DNA of 13,024 nucleotides from JAADDG01 sp964450755. GTDB taxonomy: Bacteria; Campylobacterota; Campylobacteria; Campylobacterales; JAADDG01. Below are positions 1 to 7,015 of the stretch, one piece after another. The position numbers and the translations under genes are program-made. The DNA lies in assembly GCA_964450755.1 (NCBI GenBank), contig CAYVDJ010000051.1:1-13024 (forward strand). The letters are read 5' to 3'. The notes beneath the pieces were generated by a model. The model did no database searches, was not told where the DNA came from, and saw only the letters and a program-made list of their open reading frames with translations. Within the stretch, counting starts at the first letter, position 1; every line of letters begins with the position of its first letter.

Positions 1-120
1 TTGCCGGTGGTTATAGAGAGAGGGAAACGCCCTGTATCCATTTCGAACCAGGAAGCTAAGCCTCTCATCGCCGATAATACTGCATCTTACTGGTGTGGAA
101 ATGTAGGTCGCCGCCGGCTT
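1..120 (+). rRNA. rrf: 5S ribosomal RNA
   Basis: This is 5S rRNA of the large ribosomal subunit. The 5' arm GCCGGTGG (3-10) pairs with CCGCCGGC (111-118), with one G-U wobble, to close helix I. The interior has the expected 5S landmarks, including CCATTTCGAACC, GGAAGCTAAGC and a 3' GGAAATGTAGGTCGCC block. A T-run follows directly at 119-123 and may terminate the rRNA operon. The 16S and 23S genes would lie upstream, outside the window. The exact ends could be off by one or two bases. Confidence 0.95.
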
Positions 121-167
121 TTTGAGTTTTATAAACACAATAAAATTCTTTTGTTAGAAGTTCTGTT

Positions 168-662
168 TTAGAGAAAAACTTCAAGTTCTTTGTAGATTGC
201 TCCTTCTTTTGTCAGTTTGCTTTTAAACAAAATCGCCTCTTTTTCAAGATGACCAAGTTCTCTGTTTTTATATTTTTTTATTCTCTCTTTAAAGTTACTG
301 TCCAAAATTTTTTTTATTCTAAGTATGGTGATGTGTGGATAAAATTTTTTGTCTGTTTTGCCAAACAACTCTTCTAAGTGTAAACGGCTTTTTTGATAGA
401 TATTGTTTTTTGGATTGACAAATAAGATTTTTGGAGGATAACCGAAAGTTCCTATGCCTTTTAGTATAATTTTTTCTTTTGGAAATGTAACAGTTTGAAG
501 TTTCTGTTTTATCAAATCTGCATTTTTCACATCTCCAAAAAAATAAAGAGTTGTGTGAAGATTTTTTTCTTCCACCCATTTACCTTCAAAAATATGGTGA
601 AAATCTTTTTTTATCTCTTCATAGCACTTTAACTTTGCTCTGATTCCCAGAAAAAGTCGCAT
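168..662 (-). CDS. thpR: RNA 2',3'-cyclic phosphodiesterase (2'-5' RNA ligase family, ThpR-like)
   Basis: A 164-residue member of the 2H phosphoesterase superfamily. These enzymes hydrolyse 2',3'-cyclic phosphate ends of RNA, and some show 2'-5' RNA ligase activity in vitro. The two signature HxTx motifs are both present: HTTL at residues 36-39 and HITI at 110-113, each preceded by hydrophobic strand residues. The start MRLFLGI is the usual N-terminus of the family and the length is slightly short of the typical 175-190 residues. The gene begins one base after the stop of the upstream ankyrin gene, and its AAGAGAG-type ribosome binding site lies in the end of that gene, so the two are almost certainly co-transcribed. 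It converges on the 5S rRNA. The cellular substrate cannot be told from sequence. Confidence 0.9.
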   Translation of the reverse strand: MRLFLGIRAKLKCYEEIKKDFHHIFEGKWVEEKNLHTTLYFFGDVKNADLIKQKLQTVTFPKEKIILKGIGTFGYPPKILFVNPKNNIYQKSRLHLEELFGKTDKKFYPHITILRIKKILDSNFKERIKKYKNRELGHLEKEAILFKSKLTKEGAIYKELEVFL

Positions 663-663
663 T

Positions 664-1149
664 TTATCTCTCTTTTATTTTGTCTTCCAGATATTTTTGC
701 ATTTTTGTTTGACCCAATTTTTTTGCATAATCAAAACAGTTAAAACCAAAAGAGTCTCTTGCTTCTACATCCGCTCCTTTTTGCAATAGAAAATCAACTA
801 TTTCAAAATCTGAAAATGAAGTTGCAAGCATCAGCGGGGTAAAACCACTTTTTCTTGTAGGATTGTTTATATCAAAATTCTTCTCTTCTATCAGGTATTT
901 TACGATATCAAGTCTATTACATGATATCGCATCGTCTAACAGATTTACACCCTCTTGTGTTTTTGCTTCTGTATCGGCTCCGAGTTCAATCAAAAGTATA
1001 AAATTATCCAGAGATATATTTTTAGAAATCGCATAAGATAGAAGAGATTTTTCTTCTATCTCTATATTTTTAATATCTTTATGATTTTTAAATACTTTTT
1101 TTATGGATGCCCTCTCGTCCCCTCCAATAGCTTCAATGATCTCTTTCAT
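664..1149 (-). CDS. ankyrin-repeat protein
   Basis: A 161-residue soluble protein made almost wholly of ankyrin repeats, which are protein-interaction scaffolds. The clearest repeat starts at GFTPLMLA (102-109) and continues through LLQKGADVEARD (121-132); a diverged one follows at 133-155. Earlier, more degenerate repeats include LLIELGADTEAKTQEGVNLL (52-71) and LDIVKYLIEE (80-89). There is no signal peptide or membrane segment, so it should be cytoplasmic. The start is supported by GGGAG upstream at normal spacing. A possible TATGAT -10 element for this strand lies at 1188-1193. It is the first gene of an operon with the downstream thpR-like gene. Its partner is unknown. The family is well recognised, the specific function is not. 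Confidence 0.88.
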   Translation of the reverse strand: MKEIIEAIGGDERASIKKVFKNHKDIKNIEIEEKSLLSYAISKNISLDNFILLIELGADTEAKTQEGVNLLDDAISCNRLDIVKYLIEEKNFDINNPTRKSGFTPLMLATSFSDFEIVDFLLQKGADVEARDSFGFNCFDYAKKLGQTKMQKYLEDKIKER

Positions 1150-1377
1150 TGTATTTTCTCCCTATAAAAAATAATTTATGGTATTGTATCATAAATAAAA
1201 ATTGACTTTATTTGGTTAAAAACAGTGAATATATCTAATAAATAATATATATTAAAGAAAGTATTTGTTATTCTATTGAGAGCATAAAATTATCTTAATT
1301 AAGAAAATTATTTCTTTTACAAAAGAAATAAACAAACAGATGCTTTTTATTAAAAATATATTACAAAGGAGGATAAA
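1150..1377. other. divergent AT-rich intergenic region
   Basis: This 228-base spacer separates the minus-strand ankyrin operon from the plus-strand beta-helix gene. It is extremely AT-rich. It holds two palindromes (1294-1303 and 1308-1331) and an excellent ribosome binding site, AAAGGAGG at 1365-1372, five bases before the ATG at 1378. A possible minus-strand TATGAT sits at 1188-1193. I see no convincing -35/-10 pair for the plus strand, and no gene. An in-frame TAA at 1351-1353 rules out an upstream extension of the 1378 gene that could add a signal peptide. Confidence 0.7.
1308..1331. repeat. 24-bp palindrome upstream of the beta-helix gene
   Basis: Perfect 11-base arms (1308-1318 and 1321-1331) flank a two-base centre, AC. 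A second, shorter palindrome, CTTAATTAAG, lies just upstream at 1294-1303. The centre is too tight for a good RNA hairpin without melting some pairs, so a protein-binding operator is a reasonable guess. The arms are only A/T with one G/C pair, so chance in an AT-rich spacer is not excluded. Confidence 0.5.
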
Positions 1378-4300
1378 ATGCCGGAAAATGTAACCGTTTA
1401 TGAAGATGCACAAGACGGTAGTATAAAAGGTTGGGATATTTATGATAAAAATCCTTCGGGCGCACAGATAAAAAATGTCTTTGACAGCGAAAAGAACAGC
1501 AAGGTTATTGAATTTCAGGGAGCGGGAATCGATAACGGCTATTGGCTGAGAAAAGAGAATAATACATATTGGGATAATCGTGAGCAGTTTCATATCGAGT
1601 GGAGTATGAAATTTGGCGATACTTATATCATCTATATATATCTATATACAAATAAAGGATTTAAGTATATCCAATATGAACCGGTTGATTCAAATGCTTT
1701 GGGAAGCGGTTCTTACATAAAGATAGGTTTGGGATCAGATACAAAAGACGGTCATTGGCACACGATAACAAGAGATCTTCAAGCCGATCTTCATCTTGCC
1801 CAAAGTGATGCAGATATTATAGCCGTAGAAGCGTTTTTGATAAGAGGAAACGGAAGGGTTGATGATATCAAACTTTTCAAAGAGGGTTCTGCTCCTACCG
1901 CTCCCGAATCTCCAAGCGATCTGACGGCAACAGCTACCAAAAATGAGGTTCATCTAAGATGGAAAGACAACTCTGACAATGAGAGCGGTTTTAAGATATT
2001 TAGAGATGACACCCTTATCCATACAACTGCCGCAGATGTAACAGAATTTACAGATACATCTTTGAGTGCAGGTACGGTTTACAACTATACTGTAAAAGCG
2101 ACTAACAGTGTCGGTGACAGCAATGGGGTATCTATAGCCGTTCAGACCGAAGAGGAGGGAAGTGTAACCGTTTATGAAGATGCAGAGGATGGCAATATAG
2201 AGGGATGGAGTATATATGACAGTTTTCCCTTTGGCGCAAAGATAAAAAATGTTTATGACAGTGAAAAACAGAGTAAAGTTATAGAATTTGACGGTTCTGG
2301 AGTCGGAAACGGATACTGGCTTAGAAACAGTGACGGATCATTTTGGGATAACCGCAGTCAGTTTAAAGCAAGTTGGAGTATGAAGTTTGATGATGATTTT
2401 ATCATCTATTTTTATATATTGACAAGCGACGGATACAAATATCTTCAGTATGAACCGGTAAATGATGATGCTTTGGGAAACGGCAGATATATCAAACTGG
2501 GTATCGGAGCAGGTGCAAAAGATGGGCATTGGCACACTTTTGAGAGAGATTTGGAAGCTGATTTGCATAAAGCGCAACCAAGTGTCAGTATCATAGCCGT
2601 AGAGGCGTTTTTAATAAGAGGAAACGGAAGAGTCGATGATATCAAACTCTCTTCGGAAGAGACACCTGTTCAAAAACCTGCCGCTCCAAGTTCACTCAGT
2701 GCAACAGCTACGAAAAATGAAGTTGAACTCAGTTGGGATGACAATTCAAATAATGAGGCAGGGTTTAAAATATACAGAGATTCAGCTCTTATCTTTACAA
2801 CAACACCAAATGTTACATCTTATACCGATACTCTGCTTACTCCTTCAACGACATATTTTTATACGGTAAAAGCAACAAACAGTGCCGGTGACAGTGACGG
2901 AGTGAGTATAAGTGTTACCACACAGGAAGACAATCAGCAAACCGTTACTGTTTATGAGAATGCGGAAGATGGAAATATAGAGGGATGGAGTATATATGAT
3001 GACAATCCGCCCAATGCTTCCATATCCAATGTTTATGACAGCGACAAAGGAAGCAGAGTCATTGAATTTAGCGGAGCCGGTACCGATAACGGTTATTGGC
3101 TTAGAAATGCGGACGGATCATACTGGGATAACAGAAAAGAGTTTATTATAGAATGGAGTCTGAAGTACTCTGAAAATTTTGTTGTTTATATTTTGGTTAC
3201 GACAAACAACGGAAACAGATATCTAAGATACGATCCTATCGACAGTGATGCTTTGGGAAGCGGTACTTATATAAAACACGGTATAGGAAGTAATCTAAAA
3301 GACGGTAACTGGCATGTGGCAAGAAGAGATCTAAAAGCGGATCTCAAAGAGGCTCAACCCGATGTTGAACTCATAGCGGTAGAGGCATTTTTAATAAGAG
3401 GAAACGGAAGAGTCGATGATATCAAACTTATAGGAGAAAATGTAACTCCTGCGATTCCGGATAAACCGACCAATTTAACAGGAACATCCGATACAACCAG
3501 TATCACACTCAGTTGGCAGGATAATTCCGATAATGAATCCGGTTTTAAGATATACAGAGATTCAGCTCTTATCTATACGACAAGCGCAAATATCATGACT
3601 TATAAAGATGAAAATCTTACTCCAAATACAATTTATCATTATACTGTAAAAGCATTTAATGATGTGGGAGAGAGTGAAGGAGTGAGTCTTAGTATCTCGA
3701 CAGCCACTTCAAATGAGAATGCCTACTATGTAGCACCCAACGGAAATGACTCATGGGACGGAAAAGCCGATGAGCCAAAAGGCGGCAATCACGGTCCATG
3801 GAAAACGATACAACATGCGGCAAATATGCTAAATGCAGGAGATACGGTCTATGTCAGAGAAGGAACCTATGTAGGTGCTATCAGCATAACAAAATCCGGT
3901 TCGGCTTCGGGAGGATATATCACTTTTAGAAATTATCCGGGTGAGAGACCTACCATCACAAGAAATGATCAAAATACCGGTATGGATACCGTAAGGGGAA
4001 GCGGAGTATCCTATATCAAATTTATCGGTTTTCATCTCTTTAAAGGTGTAAGAGGGGGTATTATCTTTTACGGTCCGGGAAGTCATATCGAGATAAGAGA
4101 CAATGAAGTCGAAGAACAAAATGCCAATATCCCTGAAAACAAAAGGCTCGGTCATGCTATCAATGTAACGGCATACAAAACAAAACCCATGTCTCATATC
4201 ATCATAGACAATAACCATGTTCATCACAATCATACCGGAAATCCTTATGTCGGAGGGGCTTATAATGAGGCTTTGACGGTTTTGGGACAGGTTGAATATT

Positions 4301-5256
4301 TTCAGATTACAAATAACAAAGTTCATGATAACGATTTTATAGGGCTTGATGTTATCGGTCATCAAAGAGGAAGTTTTTCGGTATTTGGTATCAACAGACA
4401 CGGACTTGTTTCGGGCAATCAATGTTACAGAAACGGAGTAAGAAAAGAGTGGGCTAGTAGTCTTTATGTGGACGGAGCGGAATATCTTATCGTAGAAAAC
4501 AACCTTGTTTATGACAATTACGGTCTTGGTATCACGATAAGTCAGGAAACACCGGAATCCACAGCCGATCATGTGATAGTCAGAAACAACTTTTCATGGA
4601 ATAACAAAAGAGGCGGAATGCTTGGAAGTTCAAAAAGAGGAACGGTAAGAGACAGTGTGTTTGTTCACAATACGGTAGGACTTGCGCAGGTTGAGACAGA
4701 GTTTTTCCTAGGAACGGCAACAAACTGGAGAGTTAAAAACAATATCTTTTATGAGATGGGATCAGCGCCCTTTATCTATAAAGATATCAGCAATATGACC
4801 TCTTCATGGCAGTTTGATTATAACTGTTATACGATGGGAAGCAGTGTTATTCAAATGAGCGGTAAAACATATCACTCTTTTAGCGCTTATCAAAGCGGTA
4901 GCGGTAAAGATTCCCACTCTATGGAAGTTTCGGATCCAAAACTCAAAGACCCTTCAAATCAGGACTACAGTTTGCAAAATGGCAGTCCATGTAAAGATGC
5001 GGGGGGATTTTTGACGACAGTTACGGCTTCGGGAAGCGGAACAAGTGTCAGGGTAGCGGATGCAAGATATTTTACTGACGGTTTTGGTGTAAAAAGCGGA
5101 GATCGTATAAAAGTAGGAAATAATCCTCCTGTCAGTGTAACAGGTATCAATTACTCTTCAAATACGATTACGGTTGATAACTCCATTTCGTATAATGCGG
5201 GTGATGGTGTAAGTTATGTTTATGAAGGAACAAGACCGAATATCGGCGCTTCATGA
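1378..5256 (+). CDS. modular surface-type protein: 3x (beta-sandwich-like module + FN3), then right-handed beta-helix
   Basis: A 1292-residue protein in two parts. Residues 5-781 are three tandem units of about 259 residues. Each has a roughly 165-residue module, opening VTVYEDAxDG and closing AVEAFLIRGNGRVDDIKL, which I do not recognise by name but infer to be a beta-sandwich, carbohydrate-binding-like domain. Each module is followed by a fibronectin type III domain (about 171-257, 430-515 and 690-777). Residues 782-1292 form a right-handed parallel beta-helix, starting YYVAPNGNDSWDG and PWKTIQHA, then NNxVxxN-type rungs. This fold is typical of polysaccharide lyases and C5-epimerases. The start is fixed by AAAGGAGG five bases upstream and by an in-frame stop at 1351. 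There is no signal peptide, and I see no C-terminal RTX repeats, so the export route is unclear. A role in binding or cleaving a polysaccharide is inference; the catalytic residues cannot be assigned. The gene appears to stand alone, ending at a hairpin. Confidence 0.9.
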   Translation: MPENVTVYEDAQDGSIKGWDIYDKNPSGAQIKNVFDSEKNSKVIEFQGAGIDNGYWLRKENNTYWDNREQFHIEWSMKFGDTYIIYIYLYTNKGFKYIQYEPVDSNALGSGSYIKIGLGSDTKDGHWHTITRDLQADLHLAQSDADIIAVEAFLIRGNGRVDDIKLFKEGSAPTAPESPSDLTATATKNEVHLRWKDNSDNESGFKIFRDDTLIHTTAADVTEFTDTSLSAGTVYNYTVKATNSVGDSNGVSIAVQTEEEGSVTVYEDAEDGNIEGWSIYDSFPFGAKIKNVYDSEKQSKVIEFDGSGVGNGYWLRNSDGSFWDNRSQFKASWSMKFDDDFIIYFYILTSDGYKYLQYEPVNDDALGNGRYIKLGIGAGAKDGHWHTFERDLEADLHKAQPSVSIIAVEAFLIRGNGRVDDIKLSSEETPVQKPAAPSSLSATATKNEVELSWDDNSNNEAGFKIYRDSALIFTTTPNVTSYTDTLLTPSTTYFYTVKATNSAGDSDGVSISVTTQEDNQQTVTVYENAEDGNIEGWSIYDDNPPNASISNVYDSDKGSRVIEFSGAGTDNGYWLRNADGSYWDNRKEFIIEWSLKYSENFVVYILVTTNNGNRYLRYDPIDSDALGSGTYIKHGIGSNLKDGNWHVARRDLKADLKEAQPDVELIAVEAFLIRGNGRVDDIKLIGENVTPAIPDKPTNLTGTSDTTSITLSWQDNSDNESGFKIYRDSALIYTTSANIMTYKDENLTPNTIYHYTVKAFNDVGESEGVSLSISTATSNENAYYVAPNGNDSWDGKADEPKGGNHGPWKTIQHAANMLNAGDTVYVREGTYVGAISITKSGSASGGYITFRNYPGERPTITRNDQNTGMDTVRGSGVSYIKFIGFHLFKGVRGGIIFYGPGSHIEIRDNEVEEQNANIPENKRLGHAINVTAYKTKPMSHIIIDNNHVHHNHTGNPYVGGAYNEALTVLGQVEYFQITNNKVHDNDFIGLDVIGHQRGSFSVFGINRHGLVSGNQCYRNGVRKEWASSLYVDGAEYLIVENNLVYDNYGLGITISQETPESTADHVIVRNNFSWNNKRGGMLGSSKRGTVRDSVFVHNTVGLAQVETEFFLGTATNWRVKNNIFYEMGSAPFIYKDISNMTSSWQFDYNCYTMGSSVIQMSGKTYHSFSAYQSGSGKDSHSMEVSDPKLKDPSNQDYSLQNGSPCKDAGGFLTTVTASGSGTSVRVADARYFTDGFGVKSGDRIKVGNNPPVSVTGINYSSNTITVDNSISYNAGDGVSYVYEGTRPNIGAS
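1390..2163 (+). repeat. tandem unit 1 of the beta-helix protein
   Basis: First 258-codon unit of module plus FN3. It keeps the opening VTVYEDA and the closing IRGNGRVDDIKLF, but at DNA level it is the most diverged of the three. Confidence 0.85.
2164..2943 (+). repeat. tandem unit 2 of the beta-helix protein
   Basis: Second unit, 260 codons. It shares long identical DNA blocks with unit 3 at a constant 780-base offset, for example 2608-2648 with 3388-3428 (41 bases) and 2770-2794 with 3550-3574 (25 bases). Confidence 0.85.
2944..3720 (+). repeat. tandem unit 3 of the beta-helix protein
   Basis: Third unit of module plus FN3, ending where the beta-helix begins at codon 782. Its closeness to unit 2 suggests the most recent duplication in the array. 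Confidence 0.85.
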
Positions 5257-5266
5257 TGTCAGTGTA

Positions 5267-5294
5267 CCCTGCGGCTGTGATTTAAGCCGCGGGG
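5267..5294. terminator. hairpin between convergent genes
   Basis: A ten-pair GC-rich stem, CCCTGCGGCT (5267-5276) with AGCCGCGGGG (5285-5294), has one T-G wobble and an eight-base loop. It lies 11 bases after the stop of the beta-helix gene and just past the end of the minus-strand gene, so it could serve both. The T-rich tract after it on the plus strand is weak (GAGTGTTATTTTA) and there is none on the minus strand, so it may be a Rho-assisted or mRNA-stabilising stem rather than a classic terminator. Confidence 0.65.
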
Positions 5295-5299
5295 GAGTG

Positions 5300-5506
5300 T
5301 TATTTTATCAGTGAATATTCTTCTATACATTCTGTGTTTTCATGGTTTAGATTTGATTTCCATTTTTCTTTGTGGAGTTCGTTAAACATTTTAAGAGCCA
5401 GTTCAAAATCGATATTAAATTCTCCTGCTGTCTGAAAAATCGTTTTGCCAGAAAGCATGGCCTGTTTTATTTTTTCTACATCTTTTTGGGATAGTTCAGC
5501 TACCAT
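5300..5506 (-). CDS. small hypothetical protein, possible helix-turn-helix
   Basis: A 68-residue protein beginning MVAELSQKDVEKIKQAMLSG. I chose this ATG rather than one 30 codons upstream because a GGAGG ribosome binding site stands six bases before it and the extra N-terminus has no such site. Residues 4-44 look like a compact helical bundle. The segment KTIFQTAGEFNIDFELALKM (20-39) has the spacing of a helix-turn-helix, with two helices joined by a short turn at about FNID. No name can be given. It is convergent with the beta-helix gene and divergent from the NFACT-like gene, so it could regulate either, but nothing in the sequence shows that. Confidence 0.6.
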   Translation of the reverse strand: MVAELSQKDVEKIKQAMLSGKTIFQTAGEFNIDFELALKMFNELHKEKWKSNLNHENTECIEEYSLIK

Positions 5507-5512
5507 AATTTT

Positions 5513-5517
5513 CCTCC
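5513..5517 (-). promoter_or_regulatory. ribosome binding site that sets the start of the 68-residue gene
   Basis: GGAGG on the minus strand, six bases before the ATG at 5506. It favours this start over the longer reading, which would begin inside the inverted-repeat element at 5586-5664. Confidence 0.7.
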
Positions 5518-5585
5518 GTTTATTATTCATAAAAACTAAATCGGTAAAAGAGAGAACTTTTTTATATAAAGTTATGATAAAATCA

Positions 5586-5664
5586 TTTAAGGGCATACAA
5601 CTCCTCGCCTATGAACAAACTGATAAAGTTATGGGCTATATAAGTTTTTAGAGGTGCCCTTAAA
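5586..5664. repeat. TTAA-flanked inverted-repeat element (MITE-like or structured leader)
   Basis: Perfect 10-base arms, TTTAAGGGCA (5586-5595) and TGCCCTTAAA (5655-5664), enclose 59 bases. Read as a small transposon remnant, the ends are GGGCA and TGCCC flanked by TTAA on both sides, like a target-site duplication. Read as RNA, further pairings fit inside: CCTC 5603-5606 with GAGG 5651-5654, and GCCTAT 5607-5612 with ATGGGC 5631-5636. That would give a stacked three-part stem in the leader of the NFACT-like gene. I match it to no riboswitch family I know. Confidence 0.6.
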
Positions 5665-5684
5665 ATAATTGAGGTTAGTGATAA

Positions 5685-7013
5685 ATGAAAAGGTATATTC
5701 TAAAACAGATAGTCTCTTATCTGCAAAAGTTTAAAAAGATTTATGCGATAGAGAGAGTGGAAGACAGCGTTATAAAGATGGTTTTTGACAAAAATGAGGT
5801 GATTTTTTTTGATATGAAAAAAGGCTCTTCCTCCATATATAAAAAAGATGATTATAAAAGAAGCAAAGAGTATATAGCGCCTTTTGATATAGTTTTGAAA
5901 AAGAGGCTAAATTCCGCATTTGTAGAAAAGGTGGAGATTTTGGAAGGAAACAGAATTATCAGGTTTACAACCTCTCTCTCTTCAAAATACAAAAAAAATA
6001 CAACCCTTTTTCAGTTGGAGTTTACAGGAAGAAATACAAATGCCATTATTTTGGAAGAGGATAAAACAGTTATAGAAGCTCTAAGACATATAGACAAAAG
6101 TGTCTCTTTCAGAGAGATTCAAACGGGAGTCAAGCTTTTGGAACTGCCTCCTTTTGAATTTAGAGAAAAAGAGCAGAAAATAAAGGATATAGAAAAATAT
6201 CTTTATGAGGTGTATAAAGAAAAAGAGCTTCAAAGATTACAGATTTTGAAAAATCAGAAGCTGATTTATCTTGCAAAAAAGAGAGAGAAACTGCAAAAAA
6301 TCTATAACAGTCTTGAAGATGAAAAAGAACTTCTGAAAAAAAGCGATCTTTTAAAAGAGGATGCCACACTTGTTTTGTCAAATCTTCACAATATCAAAAA
6401 TCATCAAAAAGAGATTTTGCTTAAGGATTTTGAAGACAAAGAGAGAAAGATCACACTTCCAAACAGGGCAAGAACTCCGCAGGAGGGAGCGAATATGCTT
6501 TTTACACTCTCCAAAAAACTCAAACAAAAAGCAAAATACAGCCACATAGAGAGAGAAAATCTAAAATCAAAGATAGATTTTATAGATAAAAAAACAGATA
6601 TAGTCAAAAATGCAAAAAACAGTGATGAGATCAATATCCTTTTCCCGAAACAGGAGAAGAAAAAAGGCTCTAAAAAAGAGAAAAACGACTATGAGAGCTA
6701 TTTTGTGGAGGGTTACAAGATAATGGTCGGAAAAAGCGAAAAAGGCAATATCGAACTTTTAAAAAGTGCCAAAATGAGTGATATATGGCTTCATCTAAAA
6801 GATATCCCCTCCACCCATGTCATTATCAAGACAGATAAAAAGAGAGTGGATGAAAAAGTTTTGCATTTTGCGGCAAAACTTTGTGTTGATTTCAGCGTTT
6901 TTCAAAAAGGCGGTTATCTTGTGGATTTTACGCAAAGAAGAAATGTTAAAATAAAAGAGAGAGCCTTTGTAAATTATGTAAATTATGATACGATTAAGAT
7001 AGTAAAGGAGTAG
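5685..7013 (+). CDS. NFACT/RqcH-family protein (fibronectin-binding-protein-like)
   Basis: A 442-residue member of the NFACT family (bacterial RqcH, eukaryotic Rqc2/NEMF). RqcH binds stalled 50S-peptidyl-tRNA complexes and directs C-terminal alanine tailing. Older annotation calls these fibronectin-binding proteins. Residues 1-160 match NFACT-N, including LEFTGRNTNAIILEED and the segment LEGNRIIRF. About 175-330 is a lysine/glutamate-rich coiled coil with RTPQEGANMLF inside it. 340-440 is NFACT-R with DIWLHLKDIPSTHVII (366-381), the family's DIWFH.KDIPGSHV block. It is shorter than typical RqcH (about 570), mainly through a shrunken N-terminus and middle. Asn89 stands where the conserved Asp of the RqcH D-R motif is expected. 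A GAGGT site lies nine bases before the ATG. The next gene follows after two bases, so they form an operon. Family assignment is firm; retained RqcH activity is not. Confidence 0.88.
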   Translation: MKRYILKQIVSYLQKFKKIYAIERVEDSVIKMVFDKNEVIFFDMKKGSSSIYKKDDYKRSKEYIAPFDIVLKKRLNSAFVEKVEILEGNRIIRFTTSLSSKYKKNTTLFQLEFTGRNTNAIILEEDKTVIEALRHIDKSVSFREIQTGVKLLELPPFEFREKEQKIKDIEKYLYEVYKEKELQRLQILKNQKLIYLAKKREKLQKIYNSLEDEKELLKKSDLLKEDATLVLSNLHNIKNHQKEILLKDFEDKERKITLPNRARTPQEGANMLFTLSKKLKQKAKYSHIERENLKSKIDFIDKKTDIVKNAKNSDEINILFPKQEKKKGSKKEKNDYESYFVEGYKIMVGKSEKGNIELLKSAKMSDIWLHLKDIPSTHVIIKTDKKRVDEKVLHFAAKLCVDFSVFQKGGYLVDFTQRRNVKIKERAFVNYVNYDTIKIVKE

Positions 7014-7015
7014 TT

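Noticed and set aside
157..182. Inverted repeat GAAGTT/AACTTC at the end of the thpR-like gene as a terminator
   Set aside because: Only six pairs with a 14-base loop and no good T-run in the direction of transcription.
1273..1593. Minus-strand frame with a hydrophobic, signal-like N-terminus or membrane character
   Set aside because: It overlaps the start of the 1378 gene and the AT-rich spacer; runs of Ile/Phe/Leu arise from reverse reading of A-rich coding sequence.
1390..3720. Repeats considered as a CRISPR array or mobile element
   Set aside because: The 774-780 base period is in frame, codes for full protein modules and has no spacer pattern.
3829..4572. Long minus-strand open frame (247 codons) opposite the beta-helix domain
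   Set aside because: It lies wholly within a well-supported plus-strand gene, reads as low-complexity serine/isoleucine-rich sequence with no domain, and has no credible start site.
5507..5596. A 30-codon N-terminal extension of the 68-residue protein
   Set aside because: The upstream ATG lacks a ribosome binding site and starts inside the inverted-repeat element, whereas the internal ATG has GGAGG at six bases.
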